Assembly (NCBI GenBank): GCA_945607565.1 | Contig: CALYZD010000002.1 | Coordinates: forward strand, 1-63,417 | Length of the DNA stretch: 63,417 nucleotides | DNA from: an uncultured Bacteroidales bacterium | GTDB lineage: Bacteria > Bacteroidota > Bacteroidia > Bacteroidales > Marinilabiliaceae | Reading direction: 5' to 3' | In this document: positions 40,830 to 50,529 of the stretch, piece by piece | Position numbering within the stretch: the stretch's first letter is position 1 | Layout of the letters: every line of letters starts with the position of its first letter | Notes under the pieces: generated by a model | Seen by the model: the letters and a program-made list of their open reading frames with translations, nothing else | Databases searched by the model: none | Told to the model about the DNA's origin: nothing | Made by a program: the position numbers and the translations under genes

Positions 40830-42148
40830 TGTGGCGGTTCATTATCAGATTTACAATTATATGGTGTGTTCTAATCATACTTTTCTTTGCTAAATTCAAA
40901 TTTGGTGGTGAAAAAGAAACTGATAATCGTAAATTTGATGCTACTAATATAGCTGAATATCAACCGTTTTTCATTCGGAATAATCCTGACACTACATTCG
41001 CTGAAATTAAAAAAGCGGTTGAAAAATTCCTGAAAACAGAGCACCTAAAAGGTGGGGCATCGGTTTGCATTAGTTATAATGGACGGTTAGTGTATGCGCA
41101 AGGCATAGGAAATGCGAATAGTCATTCAGAAATACAACCTTTCAACACATTTAGAATAGCAAGTGCCTCAAAATTGGTAACTGCAATTGGTGTTATGAAA
41201 ATGGTAGAGGACAATGAAATTGATTTAAATCAGACAGTTTTTGGAGAAAATGGCATACTAAATGTTGAGCGATACAGCTATTATAAAGACAGAAGAATCG
41301 AAACGGTGTGCGTCCGCCAGCTGCTCAACCATTCAGGAGGCTGGACGTCTCGATGGGGCGATCCGATGTTCATGCCGCATGTGATTGCAAACGAGCAGAA
41401 CATTTCGTTGCCTATTGACATAGCTGACATCATCAGATTCATGTTGGGCAAAAAACTTCATTTTCAGCCAGGTACAGGCTCAGCCTACTCAAATTTCGGC
41501 TTCGGTATTTTAGGCGAAATCATAACCGAGAAATCCGGGATTCCATACGAACGCTACATAAAATCAAACATACTTTATCCTTTGGGAATTTTCGACATGC
41601 ACATCGGTTTTTCCCATCCGGAAAAGCGTTTGGCATACGAAGTGTCTTATTATGAAGAAGATACTTCATTTATTGTTGAAGATTATGCTGTCAATGGGAA
41701 ATTTGTGCGGAGGCCTTATGGTGGGTCTGATATCCATACATTAGGCTCGGCAGGTGGTTGGGTTGCAAGCTCAATTGATCTGATTAAAATCATGATGGCA
41801 ATTGATGGCTTTAAAAATGTCCCTGACATATTAAAAGAACAGACTTTAGACACCATGATTGCCACCGATGACAACAGATTTGACCCGATCGGTTGGCGTG
41901 GAATCGATGGAGAATTCTGGTTTCGTACAGGGACGCTCGCAGCGACTTCGGCAATTATGGAGCGTCGGCCGGACAACATTTGTTATGTCGTGCTGTTGAA
42001 CGCTTCGAACAGCAAAGGCCCGACACTTGCAACCAAATTGCGGAAAATAATGGATGACGCGATATTGAAAGTGAAGGACTGGCCGCAATACGATCTGCTG
42101 GAATCGGACACGAGTTGGACCGACTTCAAGAAAAGAATGTCCGAGTGA
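40829..42148 (+). CDS. Serine hydrolase (beta-lactamase/PBP-like), membrane-anchored
   Basis: A 439-residue protein with an N-terminal membrane anchor (about 4-21) and an extracytoplasmic serine-hydrolase domain: SxxK at Ser112-Lys115 (ASASKLVTA), YSN in GSAYSNFGFGILG, and RTGTLA in the place of KTG. It could be a D-amino-acid peptidase, esterase or transpeptidase; nothing distinguishes these here. The start codon overlaps the Lnb-like gene stop by one base, so the two are probably coupled. The stop codon abuts the aroE stop on the other strand. Confidence 0.88.
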   Translation: MWRFIIRFTIIWCVLIILFFAKFKFGGEKETDNRKFDATNIAEYQPFFIRNNPDTTFAEIKKAVEKFLKTEHLKGGASVCISYNGRLVYAQGIGNANSHSEIQPFNTFRIASASKLVTAIGVMKMVEDNEIDLNQTVFGENGILNVERYSYYKDRRIETVCVRQLLNHSGGWTSRWGDPMFMPHVIANEQNISLPIDIADIIRFMLGKKLHFQPGTGSAYSNFGFGILGEIITEKSGIPYERYIKSNILYPLGIFDMHIGFSHPEKRLAYEVSYYEEDTSFIVEDYAVNGKFVRRPYGGSDIHTLGSAGGWVASSIDLIKIMMAIDGFKNVPDILKEQTLDTMIATDDNRFDPIGWRGIDGEFWFRTGTLAATSAIMERRPDNICYVVLLNASNSKGPTLATKLRKIMDDAILKVKDWPQYDLLESDTSWTDFKKRMSE

Positions 42149-42886
42149 TTATTCGGTCCAAATCTCCCACGAACGATCTGCTTGTAAATAAAGCATTTCC
42201 AAACCATTTTTAGTCTTTGCACCTTGTTCGGCGGCTTTTTTCAAAAAAAGAGTTTCGTCAGGGTTATATATCAAGTCAAATGCTACGTGATTGCTGGTCA
42301 GATAATTATACGGTATTGCCGGACACTCGTTTATTTTGGGAAACATCCCGAGTGGCGTGGCATTTACTATGATTAGATGACTTTTAATCACTTCGTCGGA
42401 TAAGTCGTTGTATGTTAATATGTTGTCACAAGGGCGGCGCGACACATACTTAAATTCGACTCCTAATGTTTTGAATACCGAAGCCACTGCTTTTGAGGCT
42501 CCTCCAGTTCCCAAAACTAATGCCTTGGTGTGCTGACTACACAGCATAGGTCTAATCGAGTTCATGAAACCATAGACATCACTGTTAAACCCGATGAGTT
42601 TCCTGATATTTCCTTCGTAAGTGACTTTGACCACATTGACTGCGCCAACCGAGGCTGCCGATTCGTCCAAACCATCCAAATAGGGGATTATCTGTTCTTT
42701 ATACGGTATCGTTACATTAAGTCCTGATATGGCTTTATTTTCCAGCAAATGCGGAAGTTGATCAATGCTTTCGATTGCGAAGAGACTATATTTCCCATCG
42801 ATATGCTCCCGTTCGAACTTTTGAGTAAAATATTTTTGAGAAAATGAGTGACCGAGCGGAAAACCAATCAGACCGTATTCTTTCAT
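42149..42886 (-). CDS. aroE: Shikimate dehydrogenase
   Basis: NADPH-dependent reduction of 3-dehydroshikimate to shikimate in chorismate synthesis. The 245-residue protein shows GFPLGHSFSQ at the N-terminus, the substrate-binding NVTIPYKEQI (catalytic Lys), GAVNVV, the nucleotide motif VLGTGGASKAV and NATPLGM. It is the short form usual in Bacteroidota. It overlaps the upstream TPR gene by four bases (ATGA). There is no spacer or terminator against the convergent serine hydrolase. Confidence 0.95.
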   Translation of the reverse strand: MKEYGLIGFPLGHSFSQKYFTQKFEREHIDGKYSLFAIESIDQLPHLLENKAISGLNVTIPYKEQIIPYLDGLDESAASVGAVNVVKVTYEGNIRKLIGFNSDVYGFMNSIRPMLCSQHTKALVLGTGGASKAVASVFKTLGVEFKYVSRRPCDNILTYNDLSDEVIKSHLIIVNATPLGMFPKINECPAIPYNYLTSNHVAFDLIYNPDETLFLKKAAEQGAKTKNGLEMLYLQADRSWEIWTE

Positions 42887-44277
42887 ATTTTGATGTATTT
42901 TTTGATTATCGGATTTATGTCCGGATGCATAAGCATTTCCTGAGCTTCTTCAAGCAAGTCTTCCAAATGAGAGCTGTCTATCAGAACTGCTGACTTTATA
43001 CATTGTCTTGCGGCAAAGACATTGTCATAATAATAGAACTCGATGTATGCTTCTAAATACTTGAGTGCCACATTATTAAATCCATATCTTACCTTATTGT
43101 CGATCATGAACAATTTGATGTTAAATTGGTTATGATTCGCTTTAATCTTGAAAAGTTCAATCCAGGCCAGTACTTCGTTCGGATTTTTCTTGATTCCCTT
43201 CTTTAATGATTTCTCAGCCTTTTCGTAATCTTCCAAAACGATGTAGCCATGGGCCATCGAAAAATAATAATCGGCGTCTTCGGGATTGATCTTTATCGCT
43301 TTCTCGATTGCTTCGATTCCTTCGGCCGCACGGCCAATGCTGATCAGAAATGCTGAGAAAACGTAATATGAGTCGGCATTATCTGGGTCTTTATTTATTG
43401 CAGCCTGCAAATATCTGATTGCCAAATCATTTTCTCCCAATTGTTCCAAACAATACCCGATGTGTTGGAGTAAAGTCGAACTGAAATCAGTCTGGAAAGA
43501 AGCATAATCAAGAAAAGAGTCTAACGCCAGCCTGTATTTGCCGATTTTGACATAAAATTTAGCCAAGTCATAATATGGATCCGGGAAATCGGGGCTTACG
43601 CAGATGGCTGTTTTATAGGCATTTAATACTTTGGCTGACTTATTCTTTTTGTTATATAAGTTGCCTAAATGGTACCAAGCCTTCTCGAAATAAGGATAAA
43701 TTTTCAGAGATTGCTCATACATTTTTATGCTTTTTTCTATACGGCCAAGTGCTTCGTAAGCATATCCCAATTCGAGAAAAACGAATTCGTCTTCCCAAAT
43801 TTTTGATTTATAGTCTTCAAGGTATCTCAAGGCCATATCTGGATAACCGTTTTGGTTCAGAGATTGCCCTATTTCGAAATAAAGGTTCACACCTTCGCCA
43901 AGCGAAATGGCTTTGTCGAAAAAAGAGAAGGCAGCCATCTCATCGTTTTTCATTATATTAAGCCAACCATAACCGATATACACGTATGGGTTCGAAGGCT
44001 CCAAGGGCAGCAGATAATCCAAAATTGACTGAGCTTCAGAAAGTTTGTTATCGTTGGCCAGATAGTTTGCTTTGTATAGCAAAATAGTGGACGAACCGGG
44101 ATGCTGCTCTAAACCGATATCCATGATTCGTGTCAAATGCTCTAAATTATCCTGACCAATATAATAATCTAAAACTGACAACACTTCTTCTTCTTCCATG
44201 TATGGGATTGCAGTTCCCTCACTAAATGAGAGTTCGAGTGCTTTGACCAAATTTTCTATGTCGTTCGGATTATCCAT
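42883..44277 (-). CDS. Tetratricopeptide-repeat protein
   Basis: A 464-residue cytoplasmic protein built almost entirely of TPRs; several are easily seen (for example FLELGYAYEALGRIEKSIKMYEQSLKIYPYFEKAWYH region near 155-200, and ADSYYVFSAFLISIGRAAEGIEAIEKAIKINPEDADYYF near 305-345). No signal peptide. TPRs mediate protein interactions; no specific partner can be named. It is translationally coupled to aroE. A reverse-strand TAATTTTG box at 44295-44302 could be its -7 element. Confidence 0.88.
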   Translation of the reverse strand: MDNPNDIENLVKALELSFSEGTAIPYMEEEEVLSVLDYYIGQDNLEHLTRIMDIGLEQHPGSSTILLYKANYLANDNKLSEAQSILDYLLPLEPSNPYVYIGYGWLNIMKNDEMAAFSFFDKAISLGEGVNLYFEIGQSLNQNGYPDMALRYLEDYKSKIWEDEFVFLELGYAYEALGRIEKSIKMYEQSLKIYPYFEKAWYHLGNLYNKKNKSAKVLNAYKTAICVSPDFPDPYYDLAKFYVKIGKYRLALDSFLDYASFQTDFSSTLLQHIGYCLEQLGENDLAIRYLQAAINKDPDNADSYYVFSAFLISIGRAAEGIEAIEKAIKINPEDADYYFSMAHGYIVLEDYEKAEKSLKKGIKKNPNEVLAWIELFKIKANHNQFNIKLFMIDNKVRYGFNNVALKYLEAYIEFYYYDNVFAARQCIKSAVLIDSSHLEDLLEEAQEMLMHPDINPIIKKYIKI

Positions 44278-44393
44278 CAGTGACGTTTTAATGTCAAAAT
44301 TAATGAAATCAATCGAAATAATTTATAGAAAATATGACTATTAAGCCTGATGTTTTTGCTCAGTCTGTAACTCAAAATTAGAAGTGTTTGGAG

Positions 44394-44401
44394 TAATTTT
44401 G
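44394..44401 (+). promoter_or_regulatory. Putative -7 promoter box of the LtaS-like gene
   Basis: TAATTTTG, a full TAnnTTTG match, 20 bases before the ATG. No clear -33 box. Confidence 0.4.
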
Positions 44402-44421
44402 CCTGACTAATAAACATCAAA

Positions 44422-46350
44422 ATGAATAAAAAGAATTCTAAAGGAATTAATGAACTTGTCATTCTTCTTTATCGGTTCTCTTTGCCGCTGGCCATATTTA
44501 CATTGCTCCGAATCATTTTTTATCTGATGAACCAAAGCTTGTTCCCGCACGTCACGGCCACGAGTTTCTGGAACATAATTTGCGGCGGGATCCGCTTCGA
44601 TATCAGCGCATTAATCTATATCAACTCATTGTTTTTCATTTTATTCCTGATTCCATATCCGAACAAATTCACATCGAAATACAGGTTTGTCATAAACGCA
44701 TTTTATTTTATTCCAAACGTCATCGGAATTGCTGCGAATTGCATCGACATTATTTATTATCGCTTCATTTTAAAAAGAACGACTTTCGATATAATCGAAG
44801 GTTTTAAAAATGAAGATAATATGGGTTCGTTATGGAGTAAATTCATAGTTGACTATTGGTATGTGACATTGATTTTTGTGGCATTTGTTGCATTTTTCGT
44901 ATTTGCGACATTAAAGGTGAAGCCCAGAGTCACGCCAATTAAAAACAAATGGCTTTATTCAATTTTTTCATTGATAATGATTGCTGCCGTCGCCGGACTT
45001 TCGGTGGCCGGAATCAGAGGCGGATTCAGGCATAGCACAAGACCGATAACTCTAAGCAACGCAGCGGCTTACACCAATTCGCCCGAAGAGTCAGCGATCG
45101 TGCTCAACACTCCCTTTTCGATTATCCGCACAATAGGCAAAACGAACTTGAAACGTCTGAACTTCTACACGGACAGCGAAGTCGAGAAAATATACAGTCC
45201 GATTCACGTGGCCGATTCCGTGGGTGTCCCCAACGGCAAGAATGTCGTGATTTTTATCATGGAAAGTTTCAGCCGCGAATTTTTCGGATGCTTCAATCGA
45301 ACGCTTGAGGGCGGGACCTACAAAGGCTACACGCCGTTCCTCGATTCGCTGGCCGAACACAGCCTTGTGTTTCCGAACACCTTTGCAAACGGACGCAAAT
45401 CGATTGATGCAATGCCATCGGTGTTGACGTCAATTCCCTCACTTTCAATACCGTTCATAGTCAGCCCATACTCGTCAAATTCGCTGGACGGACTGCCGCG
45501 TGTGCTGAACTCAAAGGGATACTCGACCGCATTTTTCCATGGTGCACCCAACGGTTCGATGGGGTTCGACGGCTTTGCGAAAATTGCTGGCTTTCAAAAA
45601 TATATGGGAAAAACGGAATATGGTAACGATGCTGATTTTGATGGAATTTGGGGCATTTGGGACGACAAGTTTTTACAATACTATGCCGACGAAATCAGCG
45701 ACATGAAGACGCCGTTCATGACCGCGCTTTTTTCGCTGTCGTCGCATCATCCGTTCAAGGTTCCAGAACGTTTCGAAGGCAAATTTCCTAAAGGCAAACT
45801 ACCAGTGGAAGAGTGCATTGCGTATTCCGATTATTCATTGAAAATGTTTTTCGAAAAAGCTCGGAAACAACCATGGTACAACAACACTTTGTTTGTGATC
45901 ACTGCCGACCACAGCAGCATTCCCGACCACAAAGAGTACGAAACGATTGTCAATTCGTTTGCGATACCGCTGATCTTCTACGCGCCTGGCGACACGACTT
46001 TAAAAGGCGTGGACTATGGCCTGGCGCAGCAAATTGACATCATGCCGACAATCATGACTTATTTGAATATAAATTCACCTTATTGCGCATACGGAAATGA
46101 TTTATTCAACACATCAGAATCAGAAAGATTTATCCTGAATTACATTAACGGATATCAGTTTATGCAGGGCGAACACGTTTTATATTTTGACGGACAGAAT
46201 GTTACGGGAGTTTTCAACTATAAGAACGATCCTGAATTGCAAAACAATCTGATTGGCCGATATGATTATAGCAAGGAAGAATCTTTGATGAAGGCCGTTA
46301 TCCAACAATATAACAATCGATTAATTGACAACAAACTGAAAGCCAACTGA
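44422..46350 (+). CDS. LtaS-like sulfatase-fold transferase (phosphoglycerol/phosphoethanolamine transferase family)
   Basis: A 642-residue membrane enzyme: five N-terminal helices (about 15-185), then a large extracytoplasmic alkaline-phosphatase-fold domain. Metal and catalytic features line up with LtaS: Glu in FIMESFSREFF, nucleophile position Ser327 in GRKSIDAMPS (LtaS has Thr), and the TADHSS Asp-His pair near residue 495. Bacteroidota do not make Gram-positive teichoic acid, so the likely job is transfer of a phospholipid head group to an envelope glycan or lipid; that is inference. It is followed 5 bases later by the patatin gene. Confidence 0.85.
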   Translation: MNKKNSKGINELVILLYRFSLPLAIFTLLRIIFYLMNQSLFPHVTATSFWNIICGGIRFDISALIYINSLFFILFLIPYPNKFTSKYRFVINAFYFIPNVIGIAANCIDIIYYRFILKRTTFDIIEGFKNEDNMGSLWSKFIVDYWYVTLIFVAFVAFFVFATLKVKPRVTPIKNKWLYSIFSLIMIAAVAGLSVAGIRGGFRHSTRPITLSNAAAYTNSPEESAIVLNTPFSIIRTIGKTNLKRLNFYTDSEVEKIYSPIHVADSVGVPNGKNVVIFIMESFSREFFGCFNRTLEGGTYKGYTPFLDSLAEHSLVFPNTFANGRKSIDAMPSVLTSIPSLSIPFIVSPYSSNSLDGLPRVLNSKGYSTAFFHGAPNGSMGFDGFAKIAGFQKYMGKTEYGNDADFDGIWGIWDDKFLQYYADEISDMKTPFMTALFSLSSHHPFKVPERFEGKFPKGKLPVEECIAYSDYSLKMFFEKARKQPWYNNTLFVITADHSSIPDHKEYETIVNSFAIPLIFYAPGDTTLKGVDYGLAQQIDIMPTIMTYLNINSPYCAYGNDLFNTSESERFILNYINGYQFMQGEHVLYFDGQNVTGVFNYKNDPELQNNLIGRYDYSKEESLMKAVIQQYNNRLIDNKLKAN

Positions 46351-46354
46351 CTTT

Positions 46355-48592
46355 ATGACTATAAAAAAACGAACTGGAATCATAATATTCAGCATCGCGG
46401 CCACAATATCGAGCATTTATTCGCAGGAACAACGGCCACGCATCGGCCTTGTTTTGAGTGGGGGAGGGGCTAAGGGCCTGGCACACATTGGGATACTGAA
46501 GGCCATTGACAGTGCCGGCTTGAAAATCGACTATGTAGCCGGCACGAGCATGGGAGCCATAATCGGCGCGATGTACTCGGCCGGCTATTCGGGCAACGAA
46601 ATTGAACAAATCAGCAAAAATACCGACTGGATGAATGTCATCAAAGGAAGCGTAAACTTCCAAACGATTGGTATTCAGGATAAAGAAGAATTTGAAAACA
46701 ATTCGATAGTCATACCGTTTGTCGGCAGCAAACCACATTTTGGCACCGGCATAATCGAATCGCAAGAAATAATGTTGACATTGTCGAAGATATTCTATCC
46801 GGTATATAAAAGCAAGAATTTCAACGAGTTCGACATTCCATTCAGGTGCATAGCCACCGACTTGTCGACCGGCAACGCCATTGTGTTCGACAAGGGCGAA
46901 ATAACGACAGCCATCAGAAGCAGCATGGCAATTCCGGGAGTTTTTTCAGCCATGAAATATGGCAACACTAAACTCGTGGATGGGGGAATTGTCAGGAATT
47001 TTCCTGTCAAAGACGTCCAGGAAATGGGCGCCGACTATGTCATTGGCGTCAACCTGTTTTCGGGACTTGCTAACGCCGACGAGCTCACATCGTTTGTCGA
47101 CGTGTTCTATCAGATAACCAATTATAGGGATGCCGAAGATTTGGTGCACGAAAAAAGCGTCTGTGACATGATTATCGAACCCGACGTCAGGAAATATTCG
47201 GCATCAAGTTTTGACGAATCTGACTCGATAACCATGATTGGCGACAGGGCCGGAGAAGACTTTTATCTGTTATTCAAGCAATTGGCCGATTCGATTCGCA
47301 ACAATTTTGGTGTGGAATGCAGCGGAAAAAGTCGTTTGCCACAGTACAACGAGAAAGTCAATATAGAGTCGTTCGCATATTCAGATCTGAACAAAACAAG
47401 TCTGAACATGCTGAAACACAACTTGAACCTGAAAGAAAGTCAAGAATATTCCGTTGACGAACTTAACAATGCCTTCCGAAAAGCATATTCGTCCCAATAC
47501 TACAAAAACCTGTACTACACGCTCATTCCGACAGATTCGACAAACAAAGTCAGGCTGAATTGCATTGTCGAAGAAGAACCTTTGACGCTGATAAAACTGG
47601 CCGCATCTCATAATTCATTCACAAACAGCTCTTTATATTTGACATATACGCGCAAGAACATTCTTGGCGAACGGTCGGAAACGACCATAAAAATGGCCTT
47701 GTCAGAATATTTCAGGCTGAAAGCAAAACACCATACATTTGTCGGCAAAAAATATAACAAATACATATTCGCAGAATGTACATTTGACAAGTTCGATTTC
47801 TATACATACGACGAAGGCCGAGAACAATGTATATATGAAAACAACATCGTCAACTCGCATTTGGGAATCAACAAACTGATTGGCAACAACTTCGAAGTCG
47901 GGATAAAGGCCGGATTCGAAGGCAACAAGTTTTCGCCCAAAATATCGCCTGTGGCATACAACTATAAAGGGAAAGTCACGACACCGGGCGTGCATGTGTC
48001 ATGCCACTACAATTCGATGAACAGAAAACTGCTGCCGACATCAGGTCTGGAAATCAAAGCGTTGTCGTATTGTGGATATAAGCGCAAATACGACATTGAG
48101 ACTCTTGCCCTCGACTCCACAAAATATACAGACATTGAATTTGACAGCAGAAAACCTATCATCAAGACAATTTTCAGACTGAAATCGTGCAGAGAATTAA
48201 CAAGCAAAGCATCGTTAATCACGGCACTGTCAGCAGGGCACATGTGGAATCATTCTGCCATTGATCGCTTTTTGATAGGTGGAACGCACAGTTTTTTTGA
48301 TAGCCATTTCTCATTTTATGGCTACAAAGAAGGAATGAGATACGCAAACTCGGCCGCAATTGCGCGACTACAATATCAACACAAGATAATCAGCGACTTA
48401 TACGGAATTGTGACGGTGAATGGCGGATTGATTGACTACATGGACGACAAAATCACGCGAAATAACATCGTTTTGGGCGGCGGGCTGACGATTGCATACA
48501 ACTTCAGCATACTGCCTTTTAGCTTCACGGCCATGTATTCGCCCGACACTAAAGATGCTTCATTCACGGCCAATATCGGATTCTCTTTCTGA
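46355..48592 (+). CDS. Patatin-like phospholipase with C-terminal outer-membrane barrel (PlpD-type)
   Basis: A 745-residue exported protein (signal peptide to about residue 23). N-terminal patatin domain: oxyanion loop SGGGAKG (about 35-41), nucleophile Ser65 in GTSMG and catalytic Asp209 in DGG. The C-terminal half is beta-rich with a POTRA-like segment and a 16-strand Omp85-type barrel ending TANIGFSF. Similar to Pseudomonas PlpD, where the barrel anchors or exports the phospholipase. Five bases after the LtaS-like gene, so the two act in one operon, probably on envelope lipids. Confidence 0.9.
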   Translation: MTIKKRTGIIIFSIAATISSIYSQEQRPRIGLVLSGGGAKGLAHIGILKAIDSAGLKIDYVAGTSMGAIIGAMYSAGYSGNEIEQISKNTDWMNVIKGSVNFQTIGIQDKEEFENNSIVIPFVGSKPHFGTGIIESQEIMLTLSKIFYPVYKSKNFNEFDIPFRCIATDLSTGNAIVFDKGEITTAIRSSMAIPGVFSAMKYGNTKLVDGGIVRNFPVKDVQEMGADYVIGVNLFSGLANADELTSFVDVFYQITNYRDAEDLVHEKSVCDMIIEPDVRKYSASSFDESDSITMIGDRAGEDFYLLFKQLADSIRNNFGVECSGKSRLPQYNEKVNIESFAYSDLNKTSLNMLKHNLNLKESQEYSVDELNNAFRKAYSSQYYKNLYYTLIPTDSTNKVRLNCIVEEEPLTLIKLAASHNSFTNSSLYLTYTRKNILGERSETTIKMALSEYFRLKAKHHTFVGKKYNKYIFAECTFDKFDFYTYDEGREQCIYENNIVNSHLGINKLIGNNFEVGIKAGFEGNKFSPKISPVAYNYKGKVTTPGVHVSCHYNSMNRKLLPTSGLEIKALSYCGYKRKYDIETLALDSTKYTDIEFDSRKPIIKTIFRLKSCRELTSKASLITALSAGHMWNHSAIDRFLIGGTHSFFDSHFSFYGYKEGMRYANSAAIARLQYQHKIISDLYGIVTVNGGLIDYMDDKITRNNIVLGGGLTIAYNFSILPFSFTAMYSPDTKDASFTANIGFSF

Positions 48593-48652
48593 TTGTCAAT
48601 CAGAAATTTACAAACATAAAATCAAAGTAGGGTAGACCCGACGAAAATTCAA

Positions 48653-49258
48653 ATGGACGAATATTTTACCATAAAAGACTGTAGCGAAGGTATTTACAAA
48701 GAAAAAGGAAGTAAATTTCTATCCTTTGCATATCCGGTTTATGACACGGAAAAAATCAAGGAAATCATAGCCCAAAAACAGAAAGAATTTTTTGATGCGC
48801 GGCATTGCTGCTACGCATGGCAATTGGGCTTGGATTCAGGTAATTACAGAGCGAACGACGACGGAGAACCATCGGGAACCGCCGGGCGTCCGATTCACGG
48901 ACAAATTCAGTCTCACAAACTGACAAACATCCTGATCGTGGTCGTCAGGTATTTTGGCGGAATCAAGCTTGGGACAAGCGGACTCATAAATGCCTATAAG
49001 ACAGCAGCTGCCGACGCAATTCAGAATGCCGAAATAGTCAAGAAAACGGTCAACGACTACTATAACATCGGTTTTTCATATGACGCGATGAACGATGTGA
49101 TGAAGCTGTTCAAGGATGAGAATCTTAAGATTATCGAACAGCAATTTGAACTGCACTGCAACATGAAATTCTCTGTCAGACAATCGGATGCAAAGCGGAT
49201 TGTCGAGAAGTTAGAATCCATTACGAGCGTCAAAGTTTATTACGAATATTCGGCTTGA
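48653..49258 (+). CDS. yigZ: YigZ/IMPACT family protein
   Basis: A 201-residue cytoplasmic protein of the YigZ family. The N-terminal UPF0029 domain shows KGSKFLSFAYPV, FDARHCCYAW, NDDGEPSGTAGRP and VVVRYFGGIKLGTSGLINAY; the C-terminal DUF1949 ferredoxin-like domain follows. Homologues of the family (IMPACT, Gcn1-interacting) bind nucleic acids or ribosomes; the bacterial role is unclear. Length is typical. Confidence 0.92.
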   Translation: MDEYFTIKDCSEGIYKEKGSKFLSFAYPVYDTEKIKEIIAQKQKEFFDARHCCYAWQLGLDSGNYRANDDGEPSGTAGRPIHGQIQSHKLTNILIVVVRYFGGIKLGTSGLINAYKTAAADAIQNAEIVKKTVNDYYNIGFSYDAMNDVMKLFKDENLKIIEQQFELHCNMKFSVRQSDAKRIVEKLESITSVKVYYEYSA

Positions 49259-49326
49259 AATCCTCGGGATTTTTGCCCCATGTATTTGTCTTAGAATTTA
49301 TATTATGATAAATAATGTGTCGGATT

Positions 49327-49357
49327 TTTAGGGAAAGCATTTTGCGCTTTCCCTAAA
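49327..49357. terminator. Hairpin between convergent yigZ and TPR genes
   Basis: Perfect 12-bp arms TTTAGGGAAAGC / GCTTTCCCTAAA with a 7-base loop. No strong U tract on either strand, so it may act as a processing or stability hairpin as well. Confidence 0.6.
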
Positions 49358-49362
49358 ATGGT

Positions 49363-50517
49363 TTAGAGTTCCTTTAATTTAGCTACAACTTCGTTGTATT
49401 TGTCTTGCATGTCAAACCTGTAATACAAGCCTTTGAGCGAGTCGAGAACTTTGGGATCATTCGGGCTCACTTCGTAGGCCTTTTCGAGATAAGGCAATGA
49501 TTGTTTGAACCAAGATTCGGCCTCGGCCATGGCTTTGTCGAATTCTTTGTTGTCGCGCAAACCGCTTGCTTCTGAGGTCTTTGCGACGCCTTTGTTATAA
49601 TAGACTGCACCTAAATTGAACAGCGAGTTGAAGAATTTAGGATCCAACTCCAAAGACTTGTTGTAGTCAACGATGGCCTCGTCGATGTTGATTGACTCCT
49701 TGAGGACGCCGCGCGCATAGTAGAACGACGGGTTTGTTCCGTCCATTTCGACGGCTTTGTTGAGATATTCGAGCGCTGCATCGTTTTGCGAAGATGTCAG
49801 ATAATACTGAATCAGAGTGGTCAGAATGCTCTGATCTGTAGGATATTTCAGGAAGCCAGACTTCAGGTTGTCTTCGATTTTGGCGCTGTCTTTGACAAAT
49901 GTCAAGGCCTCGTGACGATAGATTACGGTTTTGGAGCCGCCATAGTTGTACTGGATGGCTTTTCCGAAATACTCCTCAGCCTTGTTGTAGTTTTCGGACA
50001 GATATGCGGCCAAGGCTGCGTTATACATTGAAAGAGTGTCGTTTACTTCGGAATAATTTGTCTGTTTGCTGCTTGCCCACAAATATGTTTCGAAGCCGAC
50101 GAGAGATCGGTTGTAGTTTTTGTTGTTGAAAGATGAAATCGCGTAATTTTCAAGAATCGGCATATAGCTCAGCAGCGACACTTGGATTTCTTTAGCGAAT
50201 TTGCCGGCATTCTTTCCGCCTTCTTCGCCTGCTTTGTCCAATTCGATTGCTTTTTCGAGGTATTCCTTACTCTTTTCAATTCCGTCTTCGGCCTTTCCTT
50301 GTTCAGCCAGCGTGGCGTAGACCTTCGAAGCTACGATGTAGGTCTTGGGCCAATTGGCGCTTTTCTCGTTGACCAATGCTGCGTCTATTGCTTCTTTTGC
50401 TCCATCATAGTCCTTGGTCATCAGATAGTTGGTGGCGCTGGACACTTTGCCTTTCTGTGCAGTCGCTGCTGTAGCTATGCAAGCAAGACCAATCATCAAC
50501 ATGCATGTCTTTTTCAT
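49363..50517 (-). CDS. Exported tetratricopeptide-repeat protein
   Basis: A 384-residue protein with a signal peptide (MKKTCMLMIGLACIATAATAQ) followed by TPR repeats in the central and C-terminal parts (for example DAALEYLNKAVEMDGTNPSFYYARG, FFNSLFNLGAVYYNKG and PYLEKAYEVSPNDPKVLDSL). Probably periplasmic. It follows gyrA by 12 bases on the same strand, an arrangement I recall in other Bacteroidales; the link to gyrase is probably only transcriptional. Function unknown. Confidence 0.88.
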   Translation of the reverse strand: MKKTCMLMIGLACIATAATAQKGKVSSATNYLMTKDYDGAKEAIDAALVNEKSANWPKTYIVASKVYATLAEQGKAEDGIEKSKEYLEKAIELDKAGEEGGKNAGKFAKEIQVSLLSYMPILENYAISSFNNKNYNRSLVGFETYLWASSKQTNYSEVNDTLSMYNAALAAYLSENYNKAEEYFGKAIQYNYGGSKTVIYRHEALTFVKDSAKIEDNLKSGFLKYPTDQSILTTLIQYYLTSSQNDAALEYLNKAVEMDGTNPSFYYARGVLKESINIDEAIVDYNKSLELDPKFFNSLFNLGAVYYNKGVAKTSEASGLRDNKEFDKAMAEAESWFKQSLPYLEKAYEVSPNDPKVLDSLKGLYYRFDMQDKYNEVVAKLKEL

Positions 50518-50529
50518 AGTGAAAGTAAA

